Positions 34,281 through 43,403 of a stretch of 64,000 nt of DNA are shown piece by piece. The notes beneath the pieces were generated by a model, which was given only the letters and a program-made list of their open reading frames with translations, was not told the DNA's origin and made no database searches. How positions within the stretch are numbered: the stretch's first letter is position 1; each line of letters opens with the position of its first letter. Origin of the DNA: an uncultured Lachnospiraceae bacterium (GTDB lineage: Bacteria; Bacillota; Clostridia; Lachnospirales; Lachnospiraceae); assembly GCA_910587045.1 (NCBI GenBank), contig CAJULG010000003.1, positions 126,137 to 190,136 of the forward strand, read 5' to 3'. A program made the translations under genes and the position numbers.

Positions 34281-34901
34281 TTAATTTCTCACAAAATCCA
34301 ACCGGATCAGTTTCTTCCCATTCGGCAGCATATGCTCGATCGTTCTGACCACATGATAATTCATTTCAAGCATTATTTTTTCTAAGGTACGCTCCTCCAT
34401 CTTATGATGTACTTTTTCCAATCCGTCAAACACATGCAGGTATGGGGAATCTGATACCCAATCATCCGCTATATTAATCTGAATAATACATGAAACATAT
34501 TTAGGATCCGCCTGCCGGATTACTTTTTGGAAGCATGCATAACCAATATATTCGATCAGCAGATTCGCAATGACCATATCGGTTTTCGGCAGCTTATCAA
34601 CTTCATGTAACAAATTGATACATAAGCATTCCAGGATTCCATCCAAATCTGGATATCTGTGAATAACCTCTTTCAGATAATCAGAATTGACATCTACTCC
34701 ATATACCCTTTCATATTTATCTTTTGAAATATGTTCAAGACCATTTCCGCCTGCAATACCCAATATCATTATATTTGAAACAGGGTAATCGTTAAACTGA
34801 GCCTTCATCATCCCGTTCATAGCCTGTAACTGCATAACAGAACCAAGTTTCATATGATTTTCATAATCAGTTAAAGAAATTTCTTCCCACGGGTTTTTCA
34901 T
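34281..34901 (-). CDS. Class I SAM-dependent methyltransferase
   Basis: A 206-aa protein with motif I as MILGIAGGNGLEHI and an acidic residue at the end of strand 2 (VYGVDVN), as expected for S-adenosylmethionine binding. MVIANLLIEYIG takes the place of motif IV. The substrate is unknown. The ribosome binding site before the ATG is weak. The 283-bp gap upstream, to the AlbA_2 gene, holds no gene that I can see. Confidence 0.78.
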   Translation of the reverse strand: MKNPWEEISLTDYENHMKLGSVMQLQAMNGMMKAQFNDYPVSNIMILGIAGGNGLEHISKDKYERVYGVDVNSDYLKEVIHRYPDLDGILECLCINLLHEVDKLPKTDMVIANLLIEYIGYACFQKVIRQADPKYVSCIIQINIADDWVSDSPYLHVFDGLEKVHHKMEERTLEKIMLEMNYHVVRTIEHMLPNGKKLIRLDFVRN

Positions 34902-35184
34902 CTGGTTTCTCGACTTTCGTTTGTGATTCTAATAGAATATTACAAACACTCCTATACTTCTATCAAATTTTCATTAAATTTCTTCCTCCGGTTAGCTCCG
35001 TTCTACTGTCGGCTCTCGTTCATGGCTCTTTATTTACATCCGTACTAGAATTTAATTTTTTGTTGATATGTAAACGTTCATACAAATCTTCCGGCTTGCT
35101 ATTCTTTATGTATAGAAATGAAGCCGATATACCGATTGATTCATCTCAAATTCATATTTGAGTGACGTAATCTTAGCCACTCCT

Positions 35185-36519
35185 TTATTTATTCTCATAG
35201 TATCGTAGATTTTTGGTTTTTCCTTTTTTGATCAGTATACCATCATCGGTCAACTCTCGCAGAAGCAAGATTGCCGTAGATTGGGACACACCAAGTACCA
35301 TTTCTACATCACTGCGAACAATAGAACCTTTACTACGGCACAGCTCCAGGACAATATTAATTCGTTCTTTCTTTTTTGTCAAACTGGTAGAACCACTCGT
35401 TTTAGAGTTTCTCGAAGCTTTTTGTTCTTCTGCGTGGAAGTTGGTATTGGGAAGCGTAATCTTAAAAGCATTATCTGTTGTTTCGATCATAGGCTTCACA
35501 GCATAATCATCATAACACTCATTGATTTTAAGAATTCCCGTGCCGTATGCTTCAATCAATCGCAGACGATAGAAGATAGCAGCCAAATACTGATTACGCA
35601 ATGCAGACACCCCCAACATCACGTCATCCAATGCAATACCTTTCACCAAACCACCAATTGTTACAAATTCAATTCGGTCTTCAAAAATACTAATAAGCGT
35701 AGCAGCGCTAAAAGAATAATCCCGATGGACGATAGCATTCAGCAGCGCCTCACGGATTGCCTCCGGGGGATAGTCTCGCATATCTAATCGATCCAGTCCA
35801 GAGAATTCTGCACGGGTACGATTATAACGATCAATATAATTGAAAGCTTCCTCCAGTTGTTCCAGAAGAGAACCTGACAATTCTCGACGATCCTTGAACA
35901 CAGATTTCTTACTACCCTCAAAAACAGCCAGTTTAATCATATGTGTACACTGCTCAGATAACAAAAATGCCAGATTCGTGTACATATCATCCTCACCAAT
36001 CAAGTGAAGTGTATGCATTTGAGTTTTTCCAAACACTATCTTTCTTCTTTTAAAGAAGTCGGCAGCTTTATTAAAAGTAAGATTCTGATTGAGGGAACGA
36101 GCTGCCTCATAACTGTCACCACCAGTCTCTTTAATCATATTCAGGATAGCGGTATCTGTTGCCGGAACTGTCGATGCTCCCTGGCGAACATAAACCCCCT
36201 CCGGGCGAATTCCTTTTCCACGCAAATAATACGGTCTTGCTGTACCACGCTGGACAGTTACACACACAATGGGCTTTTCATTCATGACATCATTACGGCA
36301 TTCCGCAAACATAGTAATATCCGGACGTATAGTATCTCTAATTACATTGGTTACACGTAACATAGTATCATCAACATTGTTAACTCCACAAGCTATTCCA
36401 TCGTCGTTCACTCCGATATAAAGTGTACCGCCGTCACTGTTTGCAAAGGCAACAATCGTGTTTTTAATATCTTCAACATATTCTCTTTTGAATTCAGTTG
36501 TTTTGTTTTCTAAAAACAC
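35185..36519 (-). CDS. AlbA_2 (Schlafen-like) domain transcription regulator with ATPase fold
   Basis: A 444-aa protein. The N-terminal AlbA_2 domain (about 1-120; TEFKREY, NSDGGTLYIGVNDDG) is followed by an HATPase_c_4-type region (about 230-340; REALLNAIVHRDYS, YGTGILKI) and a C-terminal winged helix (about 385-440; SDVEMVLGVSQSTAILLLREL). Such proteins act as regulators, and some occur in defence islands. A GTG start at 36519 is chosen because GGAGG lies seven bases upstream. No partner gene is adjacent. Confidence 0.82.
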   Translation of the reverse strand: MFLENKTTEFKREYVEDIKNTIVAFANSDGGTLYIGVNDDGIACGVNNVDDTMLRVTNVIRDTIRPDITMFAECRNDVMNEKPIVCVTVQRGTARPYYLRGKGIRPEGVYVRQGASTVPATDTAILNMIKETGGDSYEAARSLNQNLTFNKAADFFKRRKIVFGKTQMHTLHLIGEDDMYTNLAFLLSEQCTHMIKLAVFEGSKKSVFKDRRELSGSLLEQLEEAFNYIDRYNRTRAEFSGLDRLDMRDYPPEAIREALLNAIVHRDYSFSAATLISIFEDRIEFVTIGGLVKGIALDDVMLGVSALRNQYLAAIFYRLRLIEAYGTGILKINECYDDYAVKPMIETTDNAFKITLPNTNFHAEEQKASRNSKTSGSTSLTKKKERINIVLELCRSKGSIVRSDVEMVLGVSQSTAILLLRELTDDGILIKKGKTKNLRYYENK

Positions 36520-36610
36520 AATGCGTCCTCCAACCAATTTGAACCATATTTTATTCTAATAATTATTATAATCATTTTTTCTACTATTTACAAGTAGAAT
36601 CTGATTTTTT

Positions 36611-36769
36611 GAGAAAACAGAATTCACAATATTATCCACAGGCAATGCAATCTTCCGTAAGATCACCATCTTTGGTGATGACGACGCATTCCTTCCGTAC
36701 ACCAAAAATCAAAATCAACTTGACGCACAAAAAAAGACTGCCATGCAATCGGATGAATCTTTTGTATAG
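36611..36769 (+). pseudogene. Possible gene remnant, 53 codons, no start
   Basis: A plus-strand open stretch without an ATG encodes IFRKITIFGDDDAFLPYTKN followed by QLDAQKKTAMQSDESFV and a stop. It ends inside a strong terminator hairpin, as a true 3' gene end would. I do not recognise the family. The composition looks protein-like rather than random, but the evidence is thin. The rest of the 345-bp gap (36520-36864) is AT-rich and empty. Confidence 0.3.
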
Positions 36770-36781
36770 CAGTCTTTTTTT
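36729..36781. terminator. Strong bidirectional terminator with A7/T7 tails
   Basis: AAAAAAAGACTGC (36729-36741) pairs with GCAGTCTTTTTTT (36769-36781). It lies between the ABC permease gene and the AlbA_2 gene, and after the plus-strand remnant. Confidence 0.75.
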
Positions 36782-36864
36782 CTGTTTACCTGACATTAGT
36801 CATAAGTTTTACAATATTTCCTTATGGGCTACTGTGATTTGACAATACCTGCTGTGAATGTTTC

Positions 36865-38091
36865 TTATACAACCTGATGCTTCTTGAATCCTGATCCTGC
36901 GAATGGCAGCATGATCACTGTTGCAAGTACATATAGAACTGTCCTTACCGTCAGCGCATCCAGAACCAGACCGCCAAGCTGGTATGAGATATACTTGCCG
37001 AATTCCGGCATTGTTGAACGGTATGGCAGTAAGAACAGCGTCAGATTATAGGCTCCTGTCGTTCCGTTCGGTGTCGGGAACATCGGAATGAACAGAATCG
37101 GAAGCAGTACGATCAGCACAAGATAAGGACTTTTCATTCTGGCAGACAAAAGGAGCGTCAGGCTGATCATAGCAAGCATTACCAGGTAAATAATTCCCAT
37201 ATTGATCAGAACCGCCTGGGAAAATGTAAATGGATACGGAATTGTCGTATCTGTGATCGAAAGCGGCAGATTCCAGCCATCGACACCAAACGCTGTCAGC
37301 GGTAATCCGCATGCTACAATAACATGAAGTATGAATGCAAGCGTTCCGAACAAAAGAGATGCTGCGATCTTTGCTGTTACTAATTTCGTCTTTCCATACT
37401 TGCCGGACAGAATTACTGCATCGGTTCCTGCCTGATATTCGCCGGAAAAGACAGGAGCGATCACGATACAGATAGCGAGTATTGCAAAGACCAGGAGTTC
37501 AAAGCTGTTTACAATAACCTCCCAGCCCCGGTAATATCCATATTGCAGGGGAGCATCTGCCTTATGCGCCATGTCGCTCCAGTATTCCTTCTGTTCATCT
37601 GATAATTTGCGGGACGGACTGCTTAGCAGGGTCTCTATCTTTTCATCCCTCCTCTGGTAAAAGGACGTTCCATTGGTGACATCCAGCTCTGGAAGATTAT
37701 TATATCCCCATATCTCATTTGGATCGCTGTATGTGTCAGCGATCAGATTGAGCAGTCTTTCTCTTGGTGCGATCCCGTTCCAATAGGCGTCACCGATCAA
37801 AAACTGCTCGTTCCCGTCGTATCCTACATTATCCGGATTCGCAAACAGACCCTGCACCTCACGGATCGTCTCGCTAATATATTCTTCGGATAAAGGAACC
37901 TCCAGCGCTTCGTACTGTTCCTTTTCAAAGGCGATCCCTGCAGCACCCTTTATGGCACCGTCCTCATCATAGATCTGACATTGCATTATGGGCAGTCCGA
38001 ACAGAAATCCTGTCAGGATCAGGCTGATCGCCATTACGATCAAAGTTGATTTTTTACGCAGTATTTTTAAAAATTCGTATTTTACCAGCAT
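36865..38091 (-). CDS. ABC-2-type transporter permease
   Basis: A 408-aa membrane protein. One helix at the N-terminus (about 14-38) is followed by a large extracytoplasmic loop (about 40-195) and five or six helices to the C-terminus, the layout of ABC-2 permeases with an exporter or peptide-resistance role. The start at 38091 follows CAGGAGGAAATG. It directly follows the ATPase gene (1 bp apart), so both subunits form one exporter. The linked two-component system suggests control by an extracellular signal, possibly an antimicrobial peptide; that is inference. Confidence 0.82.
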   Translation of the reverse strand: MLVKYEFLKILRKKSTLIVMAISLILTGFLFGLPIMQCQIYDEDGAIKGAAGIAFEKEQYEALEVPLSEEYISETIREVQGLFANPDNVGYDGNEQFLIGDAYWNGIAPRERLLNLIADTYSDPNEIWGYNNLPELDVTNGTSFYQRRDEKIETLLSSPSRKLSDEQKEYWSDMAHKADAPLQYGYYRGWEVIVNSFELLVFAILAICIVIAPVFSGEYQAGTDAVILSGKYGKTKLVTAKIAASLLFGTLAFILHVIVACGLPLTAFGVDGWNLPLSITDTTIPYPFTFSQAVLINMGIIYLVMLAMISLTLLLSARMKSPYLVLIVLLPILFIPMFPTPNGTTGAYNLTLFLLPYRSTMPEFGKYISYQLGGLVLDALTVRTVLYVLATVIMLPFAGSGFKKHQVV

Positions 38092-38092
38092 G

Positions 38093-38977
38093 TTACATTT
38101 CCTCCTGTTTCGCAGTTTCTTCTCCAAAATGATATAAGAATAAATCCTCCAGACTTGGTTCTACCATCTGGGCATCCGGTCCCGGCGCAGATTCCTCTAT
38201 CATGCGTAACCGTACCATATCGTTTTCGTGACGAAGATTGACAACAGAAAACCTCCTGCTGTATTCCGCTGCAGTCCTTTCATCTACTAAAATTTCCCAT
38301 ACCTTACCCATGATACTGTCCGTAACTGATGTCATCGGCTCCTGCAGCAGGATATTCCCCTGCTTCATCATCAGGATCGTATCAGCAATATAGGAAACGT
38401 CAGAAACGATATGGGTCGATAAGATCACAATCTTCTCTTTTGCAAAGTCGGATATGATGTTGCGGAACCGCACCCGCTCTTTGGGATCAAGTCCGGCAGT
38501 CGGCTCATCCAATATCAGGATAGACGGGCTGTTTAATTCCGCCGATGCAATCCCCAGACGCTGTTTCATACCGCCGGAATAAGACTTGATCTTCTTATCT
38601 GCCACATCGGACAGATTTACCATACGAAGTAATTTCTCCGTCCGGGCCCTTGCCTTCCGTTTATCAATTCCCTTTACAGCCGCCATGTACAGCATAAATT
38701 CGCGGGCGGTAAAGTCGGGATAAAAGCCGGAATACTGGGGCATATAACCTAAATGCGTATAATACTGCTCCCCAAGCTCATCTATCGTTTTCCCGTCCAG
38801 GCTGATATTGCCAGAAGTCGGCTTCAGCACACCGCTTATCATGCGCATCAGCGTTGTCTTTCCTGCACCGTTTGCACCAAGCAGTCCGTATACCCCCGGC
38901 ACTAAACTGGCATTTACACAGTTGACCGCGCATTTGGTTCCGTACTGCTTTCTTAGATTCTGTAGCTGTAATTCCAT
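38093..38977 (-). CDS. ABC transporter ATP-binding protein
   Basis: A 294-aa ATPase: Walker A GANGAGKTT, Q-loop GYMPQYS, signature SYSGGMKQR, Walker B ILILDEPTAG and switch His in STHIVSD. A C-terminal extension of about 80 residues follows the ATPase core. It pairs with the permease gene downstream. AGGAGG precedes the ATG. A terminator-like hairpin stands between this gene and the kinase gene upstream, so transporter and sensor levels may differ. Confidence 0.9.
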   Translation of the reverse strand: MELQLQNLRKQYGTKCAVNCVNASLVPGVYGLLGANGAGKTTLMRMISGVLKPTSGNISLDGKTIDELGEQYYTHLGYMPQYSGFYPDFTAREFMLYMAAVKGIDKRKARARTEKLLRMVNLSDVADKKIKSYSGGMKQRLGIASAELNSPSILILDEPTAGLDPKERVRFRNIISDFAKEKIVILSTHIVSDVSYIADTILMMKQGNILLQEPMTSVTDSIMGKVWEILVDERTAAEYSRRFSVVNLRHENDMVRLRMIEESAPGPDAQMVEPSLEDLFLYHFGEETAKQEEM

Positions 38978-39027
38978 TTTAAAAACCTCCTGTTTATTTT
39001 AGGTACTGTTTGAACAAAAAAAAATAA

Positions 39028-39054
39028 ATGACCTATGCTGACAGCATAAATCAT
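39028..39054 (-). terminator. Terminator between the sensor kinase and the ABC genes
   Basis: On the minus strand ATGATTTATGCTG and CAGCATAGGTCAT pair around a single-base centre, followed by TTATTTTTTTTTG. It would reduce or stop read-through from the two-component genes into the transporter genes. Confidence 0.75.
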
Positions 39055-39097
39055 CTATCTTAGGCGGTGCTTTCCCGTATCTTAATTTAACCTTAAA

Positions 39098-40510
39098 TCA
39101 TCTTTGTTCCAGGGGGAAATGAATGATGAACTGTGTTCCCTCCCCCTGCCTGCTCTTAACTGCGATAGTACCGCCATGAAGCGTTATGATCTGTTTTGCA
39201 ATGGCAAGTCCAAGACCGCTTCCCTCCGGCTTTTCCTTCGTGCTTGTACCTCTGTAATAACGCTCAAAGAGTTCCGACTGCTCTGCGTCGCTCATTCCTG
39301 TTCCATTATCCGAAACGTTAATACAAACCTCCGTTTTGACAATATTCACACAGATCGTTACCTCTGTTTCCGGCGGATTATGCGTAAGGGCATTAATGAT
39401 CAGATTATTTATCGCCCGTCGGAAGAGGTCCGGATCAAGCTGAACCTTTATTTCTTTTATATTGCTTTCAAATTCAATACTGCGGTCAGTAAAGGCAGGA
39501 TCATTTACAATATCAATGATCAGCTCTTTCAGGAAACGAACCAGATATACGGTCTGCGGACGATAGGGAAGCGCACCTGAATCAAGCTGATACGTCAGCT
39601 TTAGATCATCCATCATCCGTTCTGTGTAGTCAGCATTCTTTAAGATGATCGCAGCATATTCCTGCACCGCATCCCGGTCCGGGAGCGGGCCGGCAGCAAG
39701 CAGCTCCGCATACCCCTTTATCGGTGAGAGCGGCGTTTTTAAATCGTGTGTGATGTTCGCGATCCACTCGCTGCGTACCCGCTCTGTATCTCTCTGCACC
39801 TTATCACTGTGACGGACCTCCTGATCCATTTTGTTAAGCGCACCATAGATCTCACGGAATACTCCCCGCTCGGACAATGGGGCGTAGGCCCGCAGTGAAA
39901 TATCTCCAATCCCCTTTGTAATCCTTCCCAGATGTCCGGTCAGCCAGAAACCATAATAAACCACAAACAGGATGACCGCACACAAAAGGAACAGGATTGC
40001 CATACGAAACACAGGAGAGAGCCGTCCCACATTCTCTCCGTTATAGTAGATCATGTGCTTTCCGATCGCATAGGGAAAACCGATCAGATAACTCCATGTT
40101 TCTCCGGAGCCCTCATAGTGATTCACAAAAACAGTATTTCCCTGTTCATAAGCACTGGCAGGAAGCGAGAGCAGTTCCGATGCAGTATAGCTGACCGGAT
40201 ACCCTTCCGGCTTATTGTGGCAGAAAACCTCCTGTCCCGCTTCGTCAATGACCTGAAGCCACAGCCCGTATTCATCCAGGTATTCCAGCCCTATCTCTTC
40301 TATGCTGATATTACCGTTGTCATTCGCCATCCATAAGGAAAAATTATCCGTAAACCGTTCCGGCCATGACGCCAGGCTCAGGCCTTCCGGTTCATTGATC
40401 CCGAATATATAATAGAACATGCCGATCGCAACCGTGGCCGTGACCAGGAGCAGTATGGACACTAAAATAATGATCCGTAAAAACGGATTTCGTCTCACTC
40501 TATTTTCCAT
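39098..40510 (-). CDS. Sensor histidine kinase
   Basis: A 470-aa membrane kinase. Two transmembrane helices (about 12-34 and 168-190) flank an extracytoplasmic sensor of about 130 residues. A HAMP-like segment leads to the phospho-acceptor His255 in ANITHDLKTPLSPIKGY. The ATPase has NALTHNPPE (N box), DNGTGM (G1) and GSGLGLAIAK (G2). Its start overlaps the end of the response regulator by 11 bp. Likely output is the downstream ABC exporter. Confidence 0.92.
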   Translation of the reverse strand: MENRVRRNPFLRIIILVSILLLVTATVAIGMFYYIFGINEPEGLSLASWPERFTDNFSLWMANDNGNISIEEIGLEYLDEYGLWLQVIDEAGQEVFCHNKPEGYPVSYTASELLSLPASAYEQGNTVFVNHYEGSGETWSYLIGFPYAIGKHMIYYNGENVGRLSPVFRMAILFLLCAVILFVVYYGFWLTGHLGRITKGIGDISLRAYAPLSERGVFREIYGALNKMDQEVRHSDKVQRDTERVRSEWIANITHDLKTPLSPIKGYAELLAAGPLPDRDAVQEYAAIILKNADYTERMMDDLKLTYQLDSGALPYRPQTVYLVRFLKELIIDIVNDPAFTDRSIEFESNIKEIKVQLDPDLFRRAINNLIINALTHNPPETEVTICVNIVKTEVCINVSDNGTGMSDAEQSELFERYYRGTSTKEKPEGSGLGLAIAKQIITLHGGTIAVKSRQGEGTQFIIHFPLEQR

Positions 40511-41204
40511 ATGGATCCACCAGCTTATACCCTAAGCCTTTCATTGTGATAATATAATCCGGCTCTGCCGGATTCTCTTCGATCTTTTCACGCAGATGAC
40601 GAATGTGTACCATGATCGTATTGTCACACCCAAAGCTGTCCTCCCCCCAGACCGCTTCATACAGGCGTTCACGGCTGATCACCCGTCCCGGGTTCTCTGC
40701 CAGATACCGTAAAAGTTCAAATTCACGTGCAGTGATCCCGATCTCCTTATCTTTCCTCATGACTCTGCAGCCTTCCGTATCGATCACCAGCTCACCGATC
40801 TTAATAGAAAACGTCTGAACCGGGGCCTGTCTGTATTCAGCACGGCGTAATTGTGCTTTCACTCTATAGGCTATTTCCCTGGGACTAAAGGGCTTTGTAA
40901 CATAGTCATCGCCTCCCACAGCCAGTCCAAGGATCTTATCCAGCTCATCATTTCTGGAAGAAAGAAACAGAACGGGACAATGCGAAAATTCCCGGATCTG
41001 CTTACATACTTCATATCCGTCTATGTCCGGCAGCATGATATCTAAAATAATAATATCCGGCTGAATTTCTCTGCAGATGCTTACAGCAGAACGCCCGTCC
41101 TTTATTTTAGTAACGTTGGAAAATCCCTCTATATTCAGTGCTTTTTCCAGTAAATCCAATATATCCGGCTCGTCATCCACAAGCATGATCTTAAATTCCT
41201 TCAC
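40500..41204 (-). CDS. OmpR/PhoB-family response regulator
   Basis: A 234-aa regulator: receiver domain (1-120) with phospho-acceptor Asp55 in IIILDIMLPD and the Lys in YVTKPFS, then a winged-helix DNA-binding domain (about 130-230; TAREFELLRYLAENPG, TMKGLGYKLV). A GTG start is used, with AAGGGAG about ten bases upstream. It is first in the operon with the sensor kinase. Confidence 0.92.
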   Translation of the reverse strand: MKEFKIMLVDDEPDILDLLEKALNIEGFSNVTKIKDGRSAVSICREIQPDIIILDIMLPDIDGYEVCKQIREFSHCPVLFLSSRNDELDKILGLAVGGDDYVTKPFSPREIAYRVKAQLRRAEYRQAPVQTFSIKIGELVIDTEGCRVMRKDKEIGITAREFELLRYLAENPGRVISRERLYEAVWGEDSFGCDNTIMVHIRHLREKIEENPAEPDYIITMKGLGYKLVDPYGK

Positions 41205-41237
41205 GAAGCCACATCTCCCTTGTCGTTATATATAAAT

Positions 41238-41266
41238 ATTGTATTGCGTATGACCTGCGAACTCAA
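41238..41266 (-). promoter_or_regulatory. Promoter of the two-component operon
   Basis: On the minus strand TTGAGT (41266-41261), 17-bp spacer, TACAAT (41243-41238), 34 bp before the GTG start of the response regulator. Confidence 0.65.
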
Positions 41267-41316
41267 GCGGCGGCTCCTTAATTTTAGCTTAAGTTTCATA
41301 ATAAAAGATAAAAGAA

Positions 41317-41347
41317 AAGGGTGCAGTCCTCTATAAACTGCACCCTT
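41317..41347 (-). terminator. Terminator of the DUF4870-like gene
   Basis: AAGGGTGCAGT (41317-41327) and ACTGCACCCTT (41337-41347), an 11-bp perfect stem; the minus strand then reads TTTCTTTTATCTTTTATT. Confidence 0.85.
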
Positions 41348-41378
41348 CCAAAATATTCTATATAAGAATCCGGTCTGA

Positions 41379-41669
41379 TTACTTGATGATATGAATCTTT
41401 CCGATCAACGGAACTTCCTTCTCTTCCTGATTGATCGCTGCGATCAGTCCCATGATCCAGCATACGATCATAAATACGCTCCAGAGACCGCCAAGGATCC
41501 ATCCGATCAACGGAATCACTGCCACGATACCGCCTGCAATACCGAATAATACAATTACCAGCGCCTGGTTAATGTGGAACTTTGCTCCTTCCTTATCGCC
41601 TGCCAGAAAAGCGATCAATAAGCCGACCCAGGTCAGGTAGGCTACGATACTTGTTGTTTTTGTATCCAT
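41379..41669 (-). CDS. DUF4870-like small membrane protein
   Basis: A 96-aa protein with two or three helices, KFHINQALV in the middle and VPLIGKIHIIK at the end, the same pattern as the gene at 33347. Function unknown; single-gene transcript bounded by its own terminator. The ATG is preceded by GGAGGATG. Confidence 0.78.
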   Translation of the reverse strand: MDTKTTSIVAYLTWVGLLIAFLAGDKEGAKFHINQALVIVLFGIAGGIVAVIPLIGWILGGLWSVFMIVCWIMGLIAAINQEEKEVPLIGKIHIIK

Positions 41670-41790
41670 TTTTCATCCTCCATCCTTATTCTCTTCTGCT
41701 GTATAATTACAATAAATAAGCAAAAGAAATTCTATTTAAGAAAATACCATACTATTAACAAGAAATCGATATTTATTTCAGCACTTTTAG

Positions 41791-41819
41791 TTGTAATTTC
41801 TTCCCATATTATGTATAAT
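41791..41819 (+). promoter_or_regulatory. Promoter of the malQ group
   Basis: TTGTAA (41791-41796), 17-bp spacer, TATAAT (41814-41819), 42 bp before the malQ ATG. Confidence 0.65.
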
Positions 41820-41861
41820 AATTCAGTTGTAATATTATGAACCATCCAGGAGGAACGTCCA

Positions 41862-43394
41862 ATGACAAATATATCCGGTGCGGAAGCTCCAATCGAAAAA
41901 TATGCCGGTATTCTGGCACACCCTACTTCCTTTTCCAGTCCTTACGGAATTGGTGACCTGGGCAGCGGTGCCTATCGCTTTATTGATTTTCTGGCAAAAT
42001 CGGGCTTAAATCTATGGCAGGTACTGCCTCTTGGCCATACCGGTTTTGGCGATTCTCCTTATCAGCCGTTCTCATCTTTCGCAGGACAGCCTCTGATCAT
42101 CAGTATCGACTTCCTGAAACAGGTACGACTGTTATACGACAGTGATTTTACGGAAATGCCGGTCTGGGATCCGGTAAAGATTGATTATGGTCCCCTGATC
42201 GAATTCAAAACCTCCCTGTTACAGCTGGCCTACTCCCGCTTTATGGATGAGAGCATAGAAGATGGTTTTTCCGGTAATGAAGCGCTTATGACTGAATATG
42301 AGAAATTCTGCAACTCCGCCTTCTGGCTGGAGGACTACGCTCTCTTTATGGCGGGCAAGGACTACCATGAAGGCGCTCCATGGTATCTGTGGGAGGATTC
42401 TTTAAAAAAGCCTACTGCCAGACAACGTACACAGTGGACAAAAAAGCTGGAGCGGGAAATCGGTTATTATAAATTTATTCAATTCCTGTTCCATCACGAC
42501 TGGACCCTGATCAAAGCCTATGCCAACGACAAGGGGATCAAGATCGTGGGCGATATTCCGATCTTCGTGGCCTGGGACAGCGTGGATGTATGGCGGAATC
42601 CGGAGTTGTTCAAGCTGGATTCGAAGGGATATCCCACTGTGGTAGCCGGTGTGCCGCCTGACTATTTCAGCACCACCGGTCAGCTCTGGGGCAATCCTTT
42701 ATATAACTGGAAAAATCATACCAGGACCGGATATCAGTGGTGGATCGACCGTATCCGGTATCAGCTTACGCTGACGGATTTTCTGCGGATCGATCATTTC
42801 CGGGGCTTCGATAAATACTGGGCGGTTCCTTATGGAGATGAAACTGCAGTGAACGGAAGCTGGGAGGAAGCGCCGGGCGTTAATTTCTTTACGACCCTGG
42901 AGGCTACGCTGGGCTACAATCTGCCGATCATTGCGGAGGATTTAGGCGAGATCGATCACTCCGTTGTGGAACTGCGGGACAAGTTCAGCCTGCCCGGAAT
43001 GAAGATCCTTCAGTTTGCGTTTGAAAATCCGGAGGAAAATCATTTTCTTCCGCATAACTTTACAAGAAACTGTGTCTGCTATACAGGTACACATGATAAT
43101 GACACTACCCTGGGCTGGTACAATAAGGCCTTTGAAGCTTCCAAGGATAAGTTGCGCCGCTATTTCAGCACGGATGCCAGCGATATCTGCTGGGTCATGA
43201 TCCGGTCCTGCTTCTCCTCCGTTGCCAATATGGCGATCGTACCGATGCAGGATGTGCTTTGCCTGGACTCCCGGGCAAGAATGAATACACCGGGTATTGC
43301 TGACGGCAACTGGAGCTGGCGGTTTACGGAGGCGGACTTAACTGATAAACTAGCAGAGCGTTTATTTGAAACCGCAAAATTATATGGTCGTTAG
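41862..43394 (+). CDS. malQ: 4-alpha-glucanotransferase (amylomaltase, GH77)
   Basis: A 510-aa cytoplasmic enzyme of usual length that moves alpha-1,4-glucan segments between chains, making substrates for glycogen phosphorylase. The nucleophile Asp lies in FLRIDHFRGF and the acid Glu in IIAEDLGEI; GDIPIFVAWDSVD and GTHDNDTTLGW are further conserved blocks. CAGGAGGAAC precedes the ATG. It is first in a tight group with plsC and a membrane protein (9 bp, then a 4-bp overlap), though their functions are unrelated. Confidence 0.95.
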   Translation: MTNISGAEAPIEKYAGILAHPTSFSSPYGIGDLGSGAYRFIDFLAKSGLNLWQVLPLGHTGFGDSPYQPFSSFAGQPLIISIDFLKQVRLLYDSDFTEMPVWDPVKIDYGPLIEFKTSLLQLAYSRFMDESIEDGFSGNEALMTEYEKFCNSAFWLEDYALFMAGKDYHEGAPWYLWEDSLKKPTARQRTQWTKKLEREIGYYKFIQFLFHHDWTLIKAYANDKGIKIVGDIPIFVAWDSVDVWRNPELFKLDSKGYPTVVAGVPPDYFSTTGQLWGNPLYNWKNHTRTGYQWWIDRIRYQLTLTDFLRIDHFRGFDKYWAVPYGDETAVNGSWEEAPGVNFFTTLEATLGYNLPIIAEDLGEIDHSVVELRDKFSLPGMKILQFAFENPEENHFLPHNFTRNCVCYTGTHDNDTTLGWYNKAFEASKDKLRRYFSTDASDICWVMIRSCFSSVANMAIVPMQDVLCLDSRARMNTPGIADGNWSWRFTEADLTDKLAERLFETAKLYGR

Positions 43395-43403
43395 GAGGTC
43401 TGC

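Noticed and set aside
39932..40336. Plus-strand frame opposite the sensor kinase
   Set aside because: The minus strand encodes an evident kinase with all motifs.
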